Below the pieces are notes generated by a model. It had not been told where the DNA came from, did not search any database, and was given only the letters and a program-made list of their open reading frames with translations. The position numbers and the translations under genes were made by a program. Positions 16,287 to 24,611 of a stretch of 40,862 nucleotides of DNA are shown here, piece after piece. Each line of letters begins with the position of its first letter. The stretch's first letter is position 1. Where the stretch lies: NCBI GenBank assembly GCA_903847335.1, contig CAINDI010000010.1, forward strand, positions 1 to 40,862. The letters are read 5' to 3'. This stretch comes from an uncultured Verrucomicrobiota bacterium. Its GTDB lineage: Bacteria > Verrucomicrobiota > Verrucomicrobiia > Palsa-1439.

Positions 16287-18623
16287 TCAAAATTGATAAC
16301 CGCCACTAAACTGGATTTTACCATTCTTTCCACTTTGCGAGTCAGTCTGAATCGGATACCCGTAATCCAACCGCAACGGCCCGATTGGAAGATTTAACCG
16401 CACTCCCATTCCAGCATCTGACTTGAGGTCGCCGGCGCTAAAAGTATATGAATTCTTTTCTACTTCACCGATATCAAAGAAAAATGCCAAGCGTACCCGC
16501 TCCACTATCGGCAACGAATATTCTGCGGTGGCATTCACCATTGTGTTACCACCAATCGGTTGTCCTTGAAAATCCTTCGGGCCGACATCGCCGTACTTAA
16601 ATCCGCGCAATGTATTTGCGCCACCGAGGAAATACCGGTCATACATCGGCACATCATCTACTCGAACATGCTCACCACCGAGTTCAGTCACAATCGGACC
16701 GGAGCCTTTCGTTGAGCCGAAGGCATCCACGATGCTCACCGCACCGAGAATTTCTAAAACATGTTTCTCAAAAAACGGAAAAAACACCGATGACTTTGCA
16801 TTTAACTTATAATCTGACACATCACCACCGAGCGGACCACCGGCAACTTCGCCCGATATTTCCGAACGAATTCCCTTGGTGGTCAGGAACACACTATCTC
16901 GCGTATCGTACACCAACGACAGCAACGTTGAACTCCGCAACTTCGATCCCGCTTGTGATTGCATTTCTGCCGAGGCATTTGTCGCAATCGTTTCGGAAAT
17001 CTCTTGAATGGTGTATTGGACTTGGGCGCGTAAGAATTCGTTTAATGCTTTTTCGAAGCGTAACGAAGTCCCAGTCCGATTTTCACTGAATTCCGTGCTC
17101 AGGTAACTGCTTTGGGTGTGAAACAAATCCACTCCCAATAGCAACCGCTGATCCAGAAACCACGGCTCAACGAATGAGGCAATGTAATCTTGCCGCTTAA
17201 ATCCGACTTGGGCGCGAATCCGCGCTTTCTGACCGCCACCGGTAAAGTTCGGCCAATTGAACAGATCAAAATTCCCCTGTGTGAGTTCAACAAATCCAAT
17301 CAGACTGTCAATTGAGCTGAACCCGGCACCAAACGTCACATTACCAGTGCGTTGCTCTTCTAGTTGCACCGATAGATCGCGCCGATTTGGAATTGGCGTG
17401 GGTTCCGGTGTGGCCTCGATCTTGGAAAAATAACCGAGATTCTTGAGACGTTCCTTACTCGCATCAATCCGCACCGTGTTATAAATATCACCTGGCGCAA
17501 CCGCTAATTCACGACGAACCACTTTATCTTTAGTGCGCGTATTTCCACGAATGACAACCTTCTCGATATAGATAAGCTCGCCTTCTTGCACCGCATAAAA
17601 CAAATCCAGCATTCCAGTTTCGACATTCGCATCCCGCCGCGAATTCACCCGCGTGTCAATGTAGCCGCGACTGCCGTAATAATCTTCTAGGGCTTTGATA
17701 TCTTTCGACAAGCCGTCAGGTGTAAAGGTTTTGCCGCTATTCATTTTGAGATACTTCTGTAGCTCAGTCACCGTGAACAACTTATTTCCTTCAAGCTTAA
17801 CAGTACCCACCTTGTATTGCTGACCTTCAAAAATCTCGATATGGATGGCCATCCATTTTTTATTCAACCGCTCAACATTACTCGCCTTGATTTCTACATC
17901 GATGTAACCCTTTGACCGGTAATGATCACGAATTTTTTCCAAATCTTCCGCAAATTGCTCGTCCTTAAGCACGCCTGATCCCGCCATCCACGATCCCCAC
18001 CACCGGCGCTTCGTCTTAATCAGTTTTAGCAAGACCGGCGTCTTGACGGCTTTGTTACCGGTAATCTGAATGGCCTTGATGAACACTCGGTCAGCTTCCG
18101 TCGCCTTAAATTTTAGAATCGCCTTGCCGGTATCTTTGTCAAAGCTGCTGACCGGCTCTACCTTCGCATCCGGAAAACCAGCCTTTTGGTAAATCTCAAT
18201 CATCTTCGCCGCAATCTCGTGCGCCTTCCGCTCGTCAAATATATCGCCAACTTTCAATGTAACTTCGCGTTTGAGCCGTTCATTCCGAATCAGCTTACCG
18301 CCTTCGACGGTGATTTCTTTCAGCGTTGCCTTGCCGGTCACCTGATAAATAATCCGCACACCGTCCGTCACTGTTTCTTCCAACACGCGCACATCAAGAA
18401 AAAATCCGGTGCCAATCAAAGTCCGCACATCCTGCTCAATCATGTCACGCAACCGCGGCTTGCCCACTGTCGTCTGAATATTCGCCTGAACAATGGCCCG
18501 ATTGACATTCGCCGGTCCGACGAAAGTAATCTCGATCTCACGAACGATTGGCCCGTCCTCTTCCACTGCCAACACCGGTAAACACATCGCCAGACACATT
18601 AGTAATATCAACCGCCGCATCAT
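16287..18623 (-). CDS. bamA: Outer-membrane protein assembly factor BamA
   Basis: Inserts beta-barrel proteins into the outer membrane. It has 778 residues: a signal peptide (RRLILLMCLAMCLPVLAVE), a series of POTRA repeats to about residue 420, then the Omp85 barrel. The barrel includes the loop segment YFLGGANTLRGFKYGDVGP, with the conserved Arg-Gly-Phe, and ends in Phe (GYQF) as required for barrel recognition. The first ATG (18623) overlaps the dnaB TGA. AAGGAGG lies four bases before it and seven before the next ATG at 18620, so either may be used. Translational coupling to a replicative helicase gene is unusual. Confidence 0.95.
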   Translation of the reverse strand: MMRRLILLMCLAMCLPVLAVEEDGPIVREIEITFVGPANVNRAIVQANIQTTVGKPRLRDMIEQDVRTLIGTGFFLDVRVLEETVTDGVRIIYQVTGKATLKEITVEGGKLIRNERLKREVTLKVGDIFDERKAHEIAAKMIEIYQKAGFPDAKVEPVSSFDKDTGKAILKFKATEADRVFIKAIQITGNKAVKTPVLLKLIKTKRRWWGSWMAGSGVLKDEQFAEDLEKIRDHYRSKGYIDVEIKASNVERLNKKWMAIHIEIFEGQQYKVGTVKLEGNKLFTVTELQKYLKMNSGKTFTPDGLSKDIKALEDYYGSRGYIDTRVNSRRDANVETGMLDLFYAVQEGELIYIEKVVIRGNTRTKDKVVRRELAVAPGDIYNTVRIDASKERLKNLGYFSKIEATPEPTPIPNRRDLSVQLEEQRTGNVTFGAGFSSIDSLIGFVELTQGNFDLFNWPNFTGGGQKARIRAQVGFKRQDYIASFVEPWFLDQRLLLGVDLFHTQSSYLSTEFSENRTGTSLRFEKALNEFLRAQVQYTIQEISETIATNASAEMQSQAGSKLRSSTLLSLVYDTRDSVFLTTKGIRSEISGEVAGGPLGGDVSDYKLNAKSSVFFPFFEKHVLEILGAVSIVDAFGSTKGSGPIVTELGGEHVRVDDVPMYDRYFLGGANTLRGFKYGDVGPKDFQGQPIGGNTMVNATAEYSLPIVERVRLAFFFDIGEVEKNSYTFSAGDLKSDAGMGVRLNLPIGPLRLDYGYPIQTDSQSGKNGKIQFSGGYQF

Positions 18624-20065
18624 TCTGCCTCCTTGTCGCCAGGTACATCTTCATCACTAATGCGCGCCGCATTTTCAAAGCGCGTGTATTCGTTGAGAAA
18701 GCTGAGATTCACATTCCCCGTCGGTCCACTCCGCTGCTTGGCGATATGCAACGTAGCCTGACCTTTGAGTTTCTCGCGGCTTTCGGCATCATCCTCATAC
18801 ACTTCCGGTCGCACCAACAAACCCACGATGTCGGCATCCTGTTCCAGTGAGCCAGATTCCCGCAAATCGGCCAATCGCGGTTTCCCTTCACGCGCTTCCG
18901 GTTGCCGATTCAATTGGCTCAACACAATCACCGGAACATTCAATTCTTTTGCCAGCGCCTTAATCCCGGAGGAAATATCTGCCACCTCGACTTGCCGGCT
19001 CTGGTCGGCGCGCCGCGATGGGGCTTTCATCAATTGGAGATAATCAATCACGATCAATTCAATTTTATACTGCGACTTCATCCGCCGGGCCCGCGCCCGA
19101 ACCTGATTGATAGCCAATCCTGGCGTATCGTCAATATACATCGGCGCTTTAATTAATTCGCTCGCCGCCGTCGTCAGCGCCGCATGATCTTTTTCCCGTG
19201 AAAAACCATCCTGCAACGCCCGGAGATTCACCGCGCCCCGCGAACAAAGCATCCGTTTGACCAATTCTTCCGACGACATTTCCAAGCTAAACACCGCCAC
19301 CGGTTTATTCTGATCAATCGCCACGTTTTCCGCAATGTTCATCGCCAGCGAAGTTTTACCCATTGACGGCCGAGCGGCAATAATAAACACATTGCCACCG
19401 CGCAAACCCGACGTGAGTTTATCAAGATCCCGGAAGCCGGTCGCGAGACCGGTAATCGCTCCACGATTTTCAAACATCTTCTCGATGTTGCTCATCGCCT
19501 CCCGGACCAAAAGCTTCGTCGCTTTCGCTCCGGTCTGAGATTTCTCCGCGTTGATATTAAAAATCTGTTGCTCGACCTCGTTAATCCAATCCGGCACGTC
19601 ATCTTGCCGGTCGAATGCCCGGGTCATAATATCGTGGGCAGCGCTGATGAGCTTACGGAGGAGATGTTTTTCCCAAACGATGTTGATGTAATGCTCAACA
19701 TTCGCGGTCGTAGGTACGCGAGTCACGAGGTCGCTCAGAAAGCCAGCACCACCAATTTCTTCGAGGAGTCCTTTGTCGCGGAGTCGTTGCGCCAGTGTCA
19801 GCGCATCAATCGCCTTGAGACTATCTTGAAGCCCAACAATTTCCCGGAAAATAACTTGGTGGGCGGCATAGTAGAAATACGAACTGTCGAGGTGCTCACA
19901 AACCTGCGCGGCTGCTTCCTCTGGACTCAACAACATCGCGCCGAGCACCGCCATTTCGGCTTCCTGACTATTCGGTAAAATGCGCTCCAGCGCAAGCGCC
20001 GTTAGGCCACGATTACTACCGGCTGGTGCTCCCTGTTCCGACGGCATAATTTTTGTCGGAGGCAT
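18620..20065 (-). CDS. dnaB: Replicative DNA helicase DnaB
   Basis: A hexameric helicase that unwinds the fork and recruits primase. It has 481 residues. The N-terminal DnaB collar domain (about 30-130) starts at ILPNSQEAEMAVLGAMLL. The RecA-like C-terminal domain has Walker A ARPSMGKTS (231-239) and Walker B region IVIDYLQLM. No intein is present. It follows rplI, the common rpsF-ssb-rpsR-rplI-dnaB order, and its TGA overlaps bamA's start. The Shine-Dalgarno is weak (AGGA about 13 bases away), suggesting coupling to upstream translation. Confidence 0.96.
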   Translation of the reverse strand: MPPTKIMPSEQGAPAGSNRGLTALALERILPNSQEAEMAVLGAMLLSPEEAAAQVCEHLDSSYFYYAAHQVIFREIVGLQDSLKAIDALTLAQRLRDKGLLEEIGGAGFLSDLVTRVPTTANVEHYINIVWEKHLLRKLISAAHDIMTRAFDRQDDVPDWINEVEQQIFNINAEKSQTGAKATKLLVREAMSNIEKMFENRGAITGLATGFRDLDKLTSGLRGGNVFIIAARPSMGKTSLAMNIAENVAIDQNKPVAVFSLEMSSEELVKRMLCSRGAVNLRALQDGFSREKDHAALTTAASELIKAPMYIDDTPGLAINQVRARARRMKSQYKIELIVIDYLQLMKAPSRRADQSRQVEVADISSGIKALAKELNVPVIVLSQLNRQPEAREGKPRLADLRESGSLEQDADIVGLLVRPEVYEDDAESREKLKGQATLHIAKQRSGPTGNVNLSFLNEYTRFENAARISDEDVPGDKEAE

Positions 20066-20087
20066 GAGATCTGGCCGTTCCTAACCG

Positions 20088-20606
20088 TTATTTCTTCTTG
20101 GCCTTTTTCGGACTTTCGGGTGCCGGTGCTACTACGACCGGTGCCACCGCGCTCGCAGCCGCCGCTTCAACGTGAATCTTAACCTTAGTCGCCACGGTGG
20201 AATGCAATTTCACATCCACATCAAATACACCGCAGGTGCGAATTGGGTGTTCCAACACAATCTTCTTGCGATCAATCGTGATGCCTTCCTTCTTCAATGC
20301 ATCCGCGATGTCCGCTGCCGTTACTGAGCCGAATAATTTCTCGTCCGGGCCGGCCGGTGCGCTAATCGTAAAGGCTTGCTTGGTCAATTGGTTTTCGACT
20401 TCCTTGGCTCCCGCCAACGACGCCGCTTCTTCCGCCGCACGCTTCTTTTGCATACCTTCAACCCGCCGGAGGTTACCGGCCGTTGCTGGCATCGCCAGTC
20501 CTTGCGGAATCAGAAAATTACGGGCGTAACCATCCGCTACTTTGACCGCTGCGCCTTCTTCGCCGAGATGTTCCACCTTGGCCGTTAGAATCACTTGAAT
20601 GCTCAT
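20088..20606 (-). CDS. rplI: 50S ribosomal protein L9
   Basis: Binds 23S rRNA near the L1 stalk base. ATG 20606 is chosen over the frame start at 20636 because it gives the canonical MSIQVILTAKVEHLGEEG opening and has AGGAG seven bases upstream. The N-terminal domain has the invariant KVADGYARNFLIPQGLA. The connecting helix and C-terminal domain (KLFGSVTAADIADAL) follow. The protein is 172 residues, longer than the usual roughly 150, because of an Ala/Val/Pro-rich tail ending KKAKKK. Confidence 0.96.
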   Translation of the reverse strand: MSIQVILTAKVEHLGEEGAAVKVADGYARNFLIPQGLAMPATAGNLRRVEGMQKKRAAEEAASLAGAKEVENQLTKQAFTISAPAGPDEKLFGSVTAADIADALKKEGITIDRKKIVLEHPIRTCGVFDVDVKLHSTVATKVKIHVEAAAASAVAPVVVAPAPESPKKAKKK

Positions 20607-20625
20607 AAGGATGCTCCTAGAAAAA

Positions 20626-20871
20626 TCACCGGACAATCAACATGGTCCGCGCCCGTTTAATCGCATTGGCGAGCTGGCGCTGGTGCATGGCGCAGTTGCC
20701 GGACAGACGGCGGGACAAAATCTTGCCACGCTCCGTCATGAATTTCTTCAACAGATCACCCTGCTTATAATCAATGCTGACTTGATCTTTGCAAAGTTTG
20801 CAATCGCGTTGGATGGGGACTTCACGCCGGTTGGTTCGCGGCGCGGATTCGTATTCAGTATCTCTTGCCAT
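20626..20871 (-). CDS. rpsR: 30S ribosomal protein S18
   Basis: An 81-residue small-subunit protein that pairs with S6 on the platform. The family core [28 protein letters not shown] is followed by [13 protein letters not shown]. Cys-x-x-Cys (CKLC) plus the downstream Cys and His suggests a zinc-binding C+ form. It lies between ssb and rplI in the conserved ribosomal/replication operon. Confidence 0.96.
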   Translation of the reverse strand: MARDTEYESAPRTNRREVPIQRDCKLCKDQVSIDYKQGDLLKKFMTERGKILSRRLSGNCAMHQRQLANAIKRARTMLIVR

Positions 20872-20892
20872 AGCTAGTTACTCTTTCGTTGT

Positions 20893-21366
20893 TCAAAATG
20901 GAATATTATCGTCGGCTTCGCTTGCCGGCGGAGCGGATTCTTCTTCAGTCGCCACCGGTTTCACTGCCGGCTTGCCCACAGGTCGCGCCGCTCGCGCCGC
21001 CGGTGGCTGGTCACTAAACTCAGCGCCACTTTTTGGCGAACCGAGAAATTGGAAACTTTCACAGACAACTTTCAGCTTGCTGCGTTTCTGACCCGATTCC
21101 TTATCGTCCCACTGGTCGAGCTTCAACCGACCTTCAATGAAAATCGGACGGCCTTTTGACATATACTGGCCGATAGTTTCCGCTTGCCGGCCCCAGACCT
21201 CAACATCGACGAAGGTGACTTCTTCCTTTTTCTCGCCAGATTCAGTCGTCCAATTCCGGTTTACCGCCAAGCCAATGGTCGCCAACGCCGTTCCCTTCGG
21301 AGTGTAACGCACCTCCGGATCACGGGTCAGATTCCCCATCAACATTACTTTGTTAAAATTCGCCAT
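20893..21366 (-). CDS. ssb: Single-stranded DNA-binding protein SSB
   Basis: A 157-residue protein. The N-terminal OB-fold (about 1-105) opens FNKVMLMGNLTRDPEVRYTPKG and includes FVDVEVWGRQAETIGQYMSKG. A disordered Ala/Pro-rich linker follows. The acidic tip DDNIPF recruits replication and repair partners. It is placed between rpsF and rpsR, as in many bacteria. ATG 21366 has no clear Shine-Dalgarno and starts six bases after the rpsF stop, consistent with coupled translation. Confidence 0.96.
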   Translation of the reverse strand: MANFNKVMLMGNLTRDPEVRYTPKGTALATIGLAVNRNWTTESGEKKEEVTFVDVEVWGRQAETIGQYMSKGRPIFIEGRLKLDQWDDKESGQKRSKLKVVCESFQFLGSPKSGAEFSDQPPAARAARPVGKPAVKPVATEEESAPPASEADDNIPF

Positions 21367-21372
21367 ACGCCA

Positions 21373-21717
21373 CTAGACTTTGACGGCTTCCTTTTTCTCA
21401 GCCTTATCTTTCTTCTTCTTGCGCGGCTTCTCTGGAATCACTTCGCTGATCTGCCAGCGAAACATTTCCGCGTCGAGATGAAATTTCGCATCCAACCCGG
21501 TAATCGCCTTCGCCGGCGCATCAAAAATCACATTGATATAGTGACCGGAGCTGCGCTTCGGACTAACCCGCGCAAATGGCTTCGGCCCCATTTTCTGCAC
21601 GGTTTCAACGCGGCCACCGGCCTGCTCAATCTCTTTTTGAATCCGCTCAATGATTTCTTTTTCGGCATCTTCTTTGCCGACCACATCCAAAATAAATAAA
21701 CCTTCGTATTTCTTCAA
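21373..21717 (-). CDS. rpsF: 30S ribosomal protein S6
   Basis: A 114-residue partner of S18. It opens KKYEGLFILDVVGKEDAEKEI and contains GRVETVQKMGPKPFARVSPK and GHYINVIFDAPA, as expected for S6. The tail is strongly charged (RKKKKDKAEKKEA). The start is TTG at 21717, sharing four bases (TTGA) with the pth stop, with AGAGG a few bases upstream. No ATG is available near the conserved N-terminus, so the unusual start is well supported. Confidence 0.95.
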   Translation of the reverse strand: MKKYEGLFILDVVGKEDAEKEIIERIQKEIEQAGGRVETVQKMGPKPFARVSPKRSSGHYINVIFDAPAKAITGLDAKFHLDAEMFRWQISEVIPEKPRKKKKDKAEKKEAVKV

Positions 21718-22313
21718 ACTGCCTCTTCCTTTCTTCGATTAAACCGATTCATGGCTACCGCAAAACCGTCACGGAAGCAACACTCGACTGCATCCACCGC
21801 CGTTTCCACCGCCGCCACAACTTCTTTGCGTTCCGCCGCTGAAAATCGCCCGAGCACATGCCCGGAAATATCCGCACCGGCCGGCAACGTTCTACCAATC
21901 CCAATCCGCAGCCGCGCAAACTCCTCATTTCCACCTAGCGCCTCGATGATCGACCGTAAACCGTTATGACCACCGCTGCCGCCGGACAACCGCAATCGCA
22001 ATTGCCCCAACGGCAAATCCGCGTCGTCAACTATCACCAGCACTTCCGCCGGTAGCGCTTTCGTCCAATTCACCAGCGCCACGACCGACGCGCCGCTGCG
22101 ATTCATAAACGTCTGCGGCTTGGCAAACATGATTTTGCCAGAGTCCAGCGTTACCTCGCCGACTTCCGCCGCAAACTTCAACTTCTTTCGCAAAGAACAA
22201 TCCAACTTCCCGGCCACTCGCTCCACCACATCGAATCCGATATTGTGGCGCGTTCCGACGTACTCCTTGCCGGGGTTACCCAGCCCGACCACCAACTTTG
22301 CCCGGGCCGCCAT
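21714..22313 (-). CDS. pth: Peptidyl-tRNA hydrolase
   Basis: Releases peptides from stalled peptidyl-tRNA. About 199 residues, with the family opening KLVVGLGNPGKEYVGTRHNIGFDVVE, where the conserved Asn and the catalytic His of RHNIGF are present. Further motifs are KPQTFMNRSG, LVIVDDADLPLGQ and GGSGGHNGLRSI. ATG 22313 is preferred. GGAG lies nine bases upstream and gives MAARAKLVVGLGN; TTG 22328, immediately after the rplY stop, is the alternative. It follows rplY, a standard pairing. Confidence 0.95.
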   Translation of the reverse strand: MAARAKLVVGLGNPGKEYVGTRHNIGFDVVERVAGKLDCSLRKKLKFAAEVGEVTLDSGKIMFAKPQTFMNRSGASVVALVNWTKALPAEVLVIVDDADLPLGQLRLRLSGGSGGHNGLRSIIEALGGNEEFARLRIGIGRTLPAGADISGHVLGRFSAAERKEVVAAVETAVDAVECCFRDGFAVAMNRFNRRKEEAV

Positions 22314-22328
22314 CGCCGGTCGCTCCAA

Positions 22329-23120
22329 CTATTTCTTGCCAGCCGCGGGTTTCGCTTCGGCCTTGCCGGCGGCAGGTTTAGCGTCTGCTTTTCCAGCCGC
22401 AGCCGGTTTCGCCTCAGCTTTGCCGGCGGGCTTCGCATCGCCCTTAGCTTCGCCTTCAGCCGCTTCTTCGCCTTCAACCTTCTTCGCACCGATAACTTCC
22501 GGCTCTCCGGCACCCGCTTCGGCCGTCGCTGTCGCGGCAGCTTCTTCCGCAATCGGAGCCACAACCAAGAAGATGGTCATATCTTTATCATCAATCAAAT
22601 CCACACCGGTCGGCGGCACAACATCACGAACGTGAATGCTCTGGCCAATTTCCAATTTCTCGACATTGACTTCGAGAATTTCCGGCAAATCTTTCGGCAA
22701 ACATTCGACATGCAATTCGCGCATGACGTATTCCAACACGCCACCACCGTTTTTCACGCCAGTCGGCTCGCCCACTGGACGCACTGGTACCTTCGTGCGG
22801 AATTTTTCCGTCGCCAACACTTCGTGAAAGTCCACATGCAAAATCGTGTCCTTAAATGGATGATGCTGAACTTCCTGAATCAGCGCGAGCCGGTTGTTCG
22901 TCTTGCCGCTCTCTTCCACTTGCAAATCCACCAACACGTTTTCACCGGTGGCGCGATGCAACACATCGCCAAGTTCCCGGGAATTGACGGTAATATTGTA
23001 AGGTTTGGTGTGCACACCATACACACTACCCGGCACAACACCTTGTGCCCGCAACCGTTTGACCTGCGTCCGCCCGGTGGTGTTACGCAACTGCGCTTTT
23101 AATTGTACCTGCTTAGCCAT
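22329..23120 (-). CDS. rplY: 50S ribosomal protein L25, long CTC form
   Basis: Binds 5S rRNA; the CTC form carries a second C-terminal domain. It has 263 residues. The 5S-binding domain (about 1-95) has VPGSVYGVHTKP and NVLVDLQVEES. The TL5/CTC domain runs to about residue 190 (IHVRDVVPPTGVDLIDDKDMTIFLV). An unusually long low-complexity tail follows, with repeated Ala-Lys-Pro-Ala-Ala units. ATG 23120 has GGAG eight bases upstream. It lies after prs, as in many bacteria. Confidence 0.94.
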   Translation of the reverse strand: MAKQVQLKAQLRNTTGRTQVKRLRAQGVVPGSVYGVHTKPYNITVNSRELGDVLHRATGENVLVDLQVEESGKTNNRLALIQEVQHHPFKDTILHVDFHEVLATEKFRTKVPVRPVGEPTGVKNGGGVLEYVMRELHVECLPKDLPEILEVNVEKLEIGQSIHVRDVVPPTGVDLIDDKDMTIFLVVAPIAEEAAATATAEAGAGEPEVIGAKKVEGEEAAEGEAKGDAKPAGKAEAKPAAAGKADAKPAAGKAEAKPAAGKK

Positions 23121-23146
23121 ATTTCATTCTCCAATTTTAAAATCTT

Positions 23147-24094
23147 CTAACTCTCTGGTCGCGCTCCATTGACATCAAATAGCGAAGAAACCGATTCCGA
23201 ATTATGAATCCGTTTAATCGCCTCACCCAACACCGGCGCAACTGACAATTCTGTCATTTTGAAACCAGTCACTCGCGAGTGCGGCACAGTATCAGTTGTG
23301 ACCAATTCCTCCAACTTCGATTTTCGCAACCGATCGACGGCATGCGACCCCAGTACGGCATGCGTCACTGAGGCATAAATCTTTCGAGCCCCTTTTGTCT
23401 TCAAAATCTCCGCTGCCCGCGTCAACGTCCCCGCTGACTCCGTCAAATCATCCACCAGCAATACGTCCTTACCCTTCACATCGCCAACCACGCTGAGCAC
23501 TTCCACATCCGTAGCACTCGTGCGTTTCTTCGCCACAATCGCCAGCGGCGCGTGAAACATATTCGCGTAAGCGTGCACCATTTTCACACCGCCGATGTCC
23601 GGTGACACCACGACCAAATTCGACAAATCTTTCTTCTGAAAATACCGATAAATCACCGGTGCCGCATACAAATGATCCACCGGGATGTCAAAAAATCCCA
23701 TGATTTGCTGCGCATGCAAATCCATCGTCAACACCCGATTCGCCCCCGCCGCCACAATCAAATTCGCCACCAACTTCGCCGTAATCGGCACCCGCGGCTG
23801 ATCTTTCCGATCTTGCCTAGCATAACCAAAAAATGGCACCACCGCCGTAATCCGTTGCGCACTCGCCCGCCGGCACGCATCAATCATAATCAGCAACTCC
23901 ATCAAATGCTGATTCGCCGGCGGCGACGTCGGCTGTACAATAAACACATCGCGACCCCGGATGTTTTCGTTAATCTTAACGAAAGTCTCATGATCCGGAA
24001 ACGCCGTGACCGTGGCATCCCCCAGCCGCACACCGACATAGTCGGCAATGCGCTGCGCCAATGGTCGATTCGCATTTCCTGAGAAAATTTTCAT
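23147..24094 (-). CDS. prs: Ribose-phosphate pyrophosphokinase
   Basis: Makes PRPP from ribose-5-phosphate and ATP for nucleotide, His and Trp synthesis. It has 315 residues, the usual class I length. It opens MKIFSGNANRPLAQRIADYVGVRLG and carries the ATP-loop region PFFGYARQDRK. The PRPP-binding loop is VLLVDDLTESAGTLTRAAEIL, where most class I enzymes have DDMIDTAGT: here Leu-Thr-Glu-Ser replaces Met-Ile-Asp-Thr, as in some PVC sequences. Its ATG lies nine bases after a T-run that follows a stable hairpin. Confidence 0.95.
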   Translation of the reverse strand: MKIFSGNANRPLAQRIADYVGVRLGDATVTAFPDHETFVKINENIRGRDVFIVQPTSPPANQHLMELLIMIDACRRASAQRITAVVPFFGYARQDRKDQPRVPITAKLVANLIVAAGANRVLTMDLHAQQIMGFFDIPVDHLYAAPVIYRYFQKKDLSNLVVVSPDIGGVKMVHAYANMFHAPLAIVAKKRTSATDVEVLSVVGDVKGKDVLLVDDLTESAGTLTRAAEILKTKGARKIYASVTHAVLGSHAVDRLRKSKLEELVTTDTVPHSRVTGFKMTELSVAPVLGEAIKRIHNSESVSSLFDVNGARPES

Positions 24095-24102
24095 ACTCGC
24101 CC

Positions 24103-24139
24103 AAAAATCAAGGCCACCCGCACAAGCCGTGGCCTTTGA
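24103..24139 (-). terminator. Terminator-like hairpin immediately upstream of prs
   Basis: On the reverse strand the arms TCAAAGGCCAC (24139-24129) and GTGGCCTTGA (24117-24108) form a stem of about ten pairs with one bulge and an 11-base loop. A run of five T (24107-24103) follows. This is the form of a Rho-independent terminator, but only nine bases separate it from the prs ATG. It could end the ftsZ-side transcript, act as an attenuator, or be a 5'-end stabiliser for prs mRNA. Confidence 0.6.
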
Positions 24140-24150
24140 TGTGGGGAGCT

Positions 24151-24179
24151 TTCTTACCGTAACCCGTCCGGCATTTCAA
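24151..24179 (-). promoter_or_regulatory. Promoter candidate for prs
   Basis: On the reverse strand TTGAAA (24179-24174) and TAAGAA (24156-24151) are separated by 17 bases. The -35 box matches five of six consensus positions and the -10 box three of six. The predicted start would fall near 24144, placing the hairpin at 24108-24139 at the very 5' end of the prs leader. Confidence 0.35.
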
Positions 24180-24208
24180 CCTGAATTTTTCAAGCCACCG
24201 GACCGGCA

Positions 24209-24553
24209 CTATGATTTCTTGTCGCCGATGCGAACCAGTGCGTAAAGAATTGCCGACGGAATTCCACCCAACAACACCAGCACAATGAAAATTCCGTGGC
24301 CTTCACCACGTTTGCGAATATCCGCATACACCCAACTCGCCAGCAGCAAATGAATCACCGCGAGAATGGACAACACGCAACGCAGCAAACACCGCCCCAC
24401 CGGACACATCGGGCAACTTTTTACCGCCGCCGGAGCTGCGCAATGCGGTTGCGTCGAACAACACGCTTTCACCGGCTGCGGCTCGTCTTGTGCCATTACC
24501 GGCAATGCCAGTACCCCACCCAAAACCACTAAACACATCATCATTCTTTTCAT
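24209..24553 (-). CDS. Small Cys-rich membrane protein, unknown function
   Basis: A 114-residue protein starting MKRMMMCLVVLGGVLALPVMAQDEP (signal peptide or first helix). A Cys-rich stretch follows, with ACCSTQPHC, SCPMC and GRCLLRC. Two hydrophobic helices separated by WVYADIRKRGEGHG come next. The last helix ends ILYALVRIGDKKS and resembles the PLDc_N-like small membrane protein pattern. GGAGG lies seven bases before ATG 24553, fixing this start rather than 24583. It follows ftsZ by 58 bases on the same strand. The seven clustered Cys suggest metal binding or disulfides. Function is unknown; a link to division is only positional. Confidence 0.65.
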   Translation of the reverse strand: MKRMMMCLVVLGGVLALPVMAQDEPQPVKACCSTQPHCAAPAAVKSCPMCPVGRCLLRCVLSILAVIHLLLASWVYADIRKRGEGHGIFIVLVLLGGIPSAILYALVRIGDKKS

Positions 24554-24611
24554 AATCAATCCTCCGTTGAACCGACAATACACCGGCTTGATGCTTTTAG
24601 CGACTCGATTC

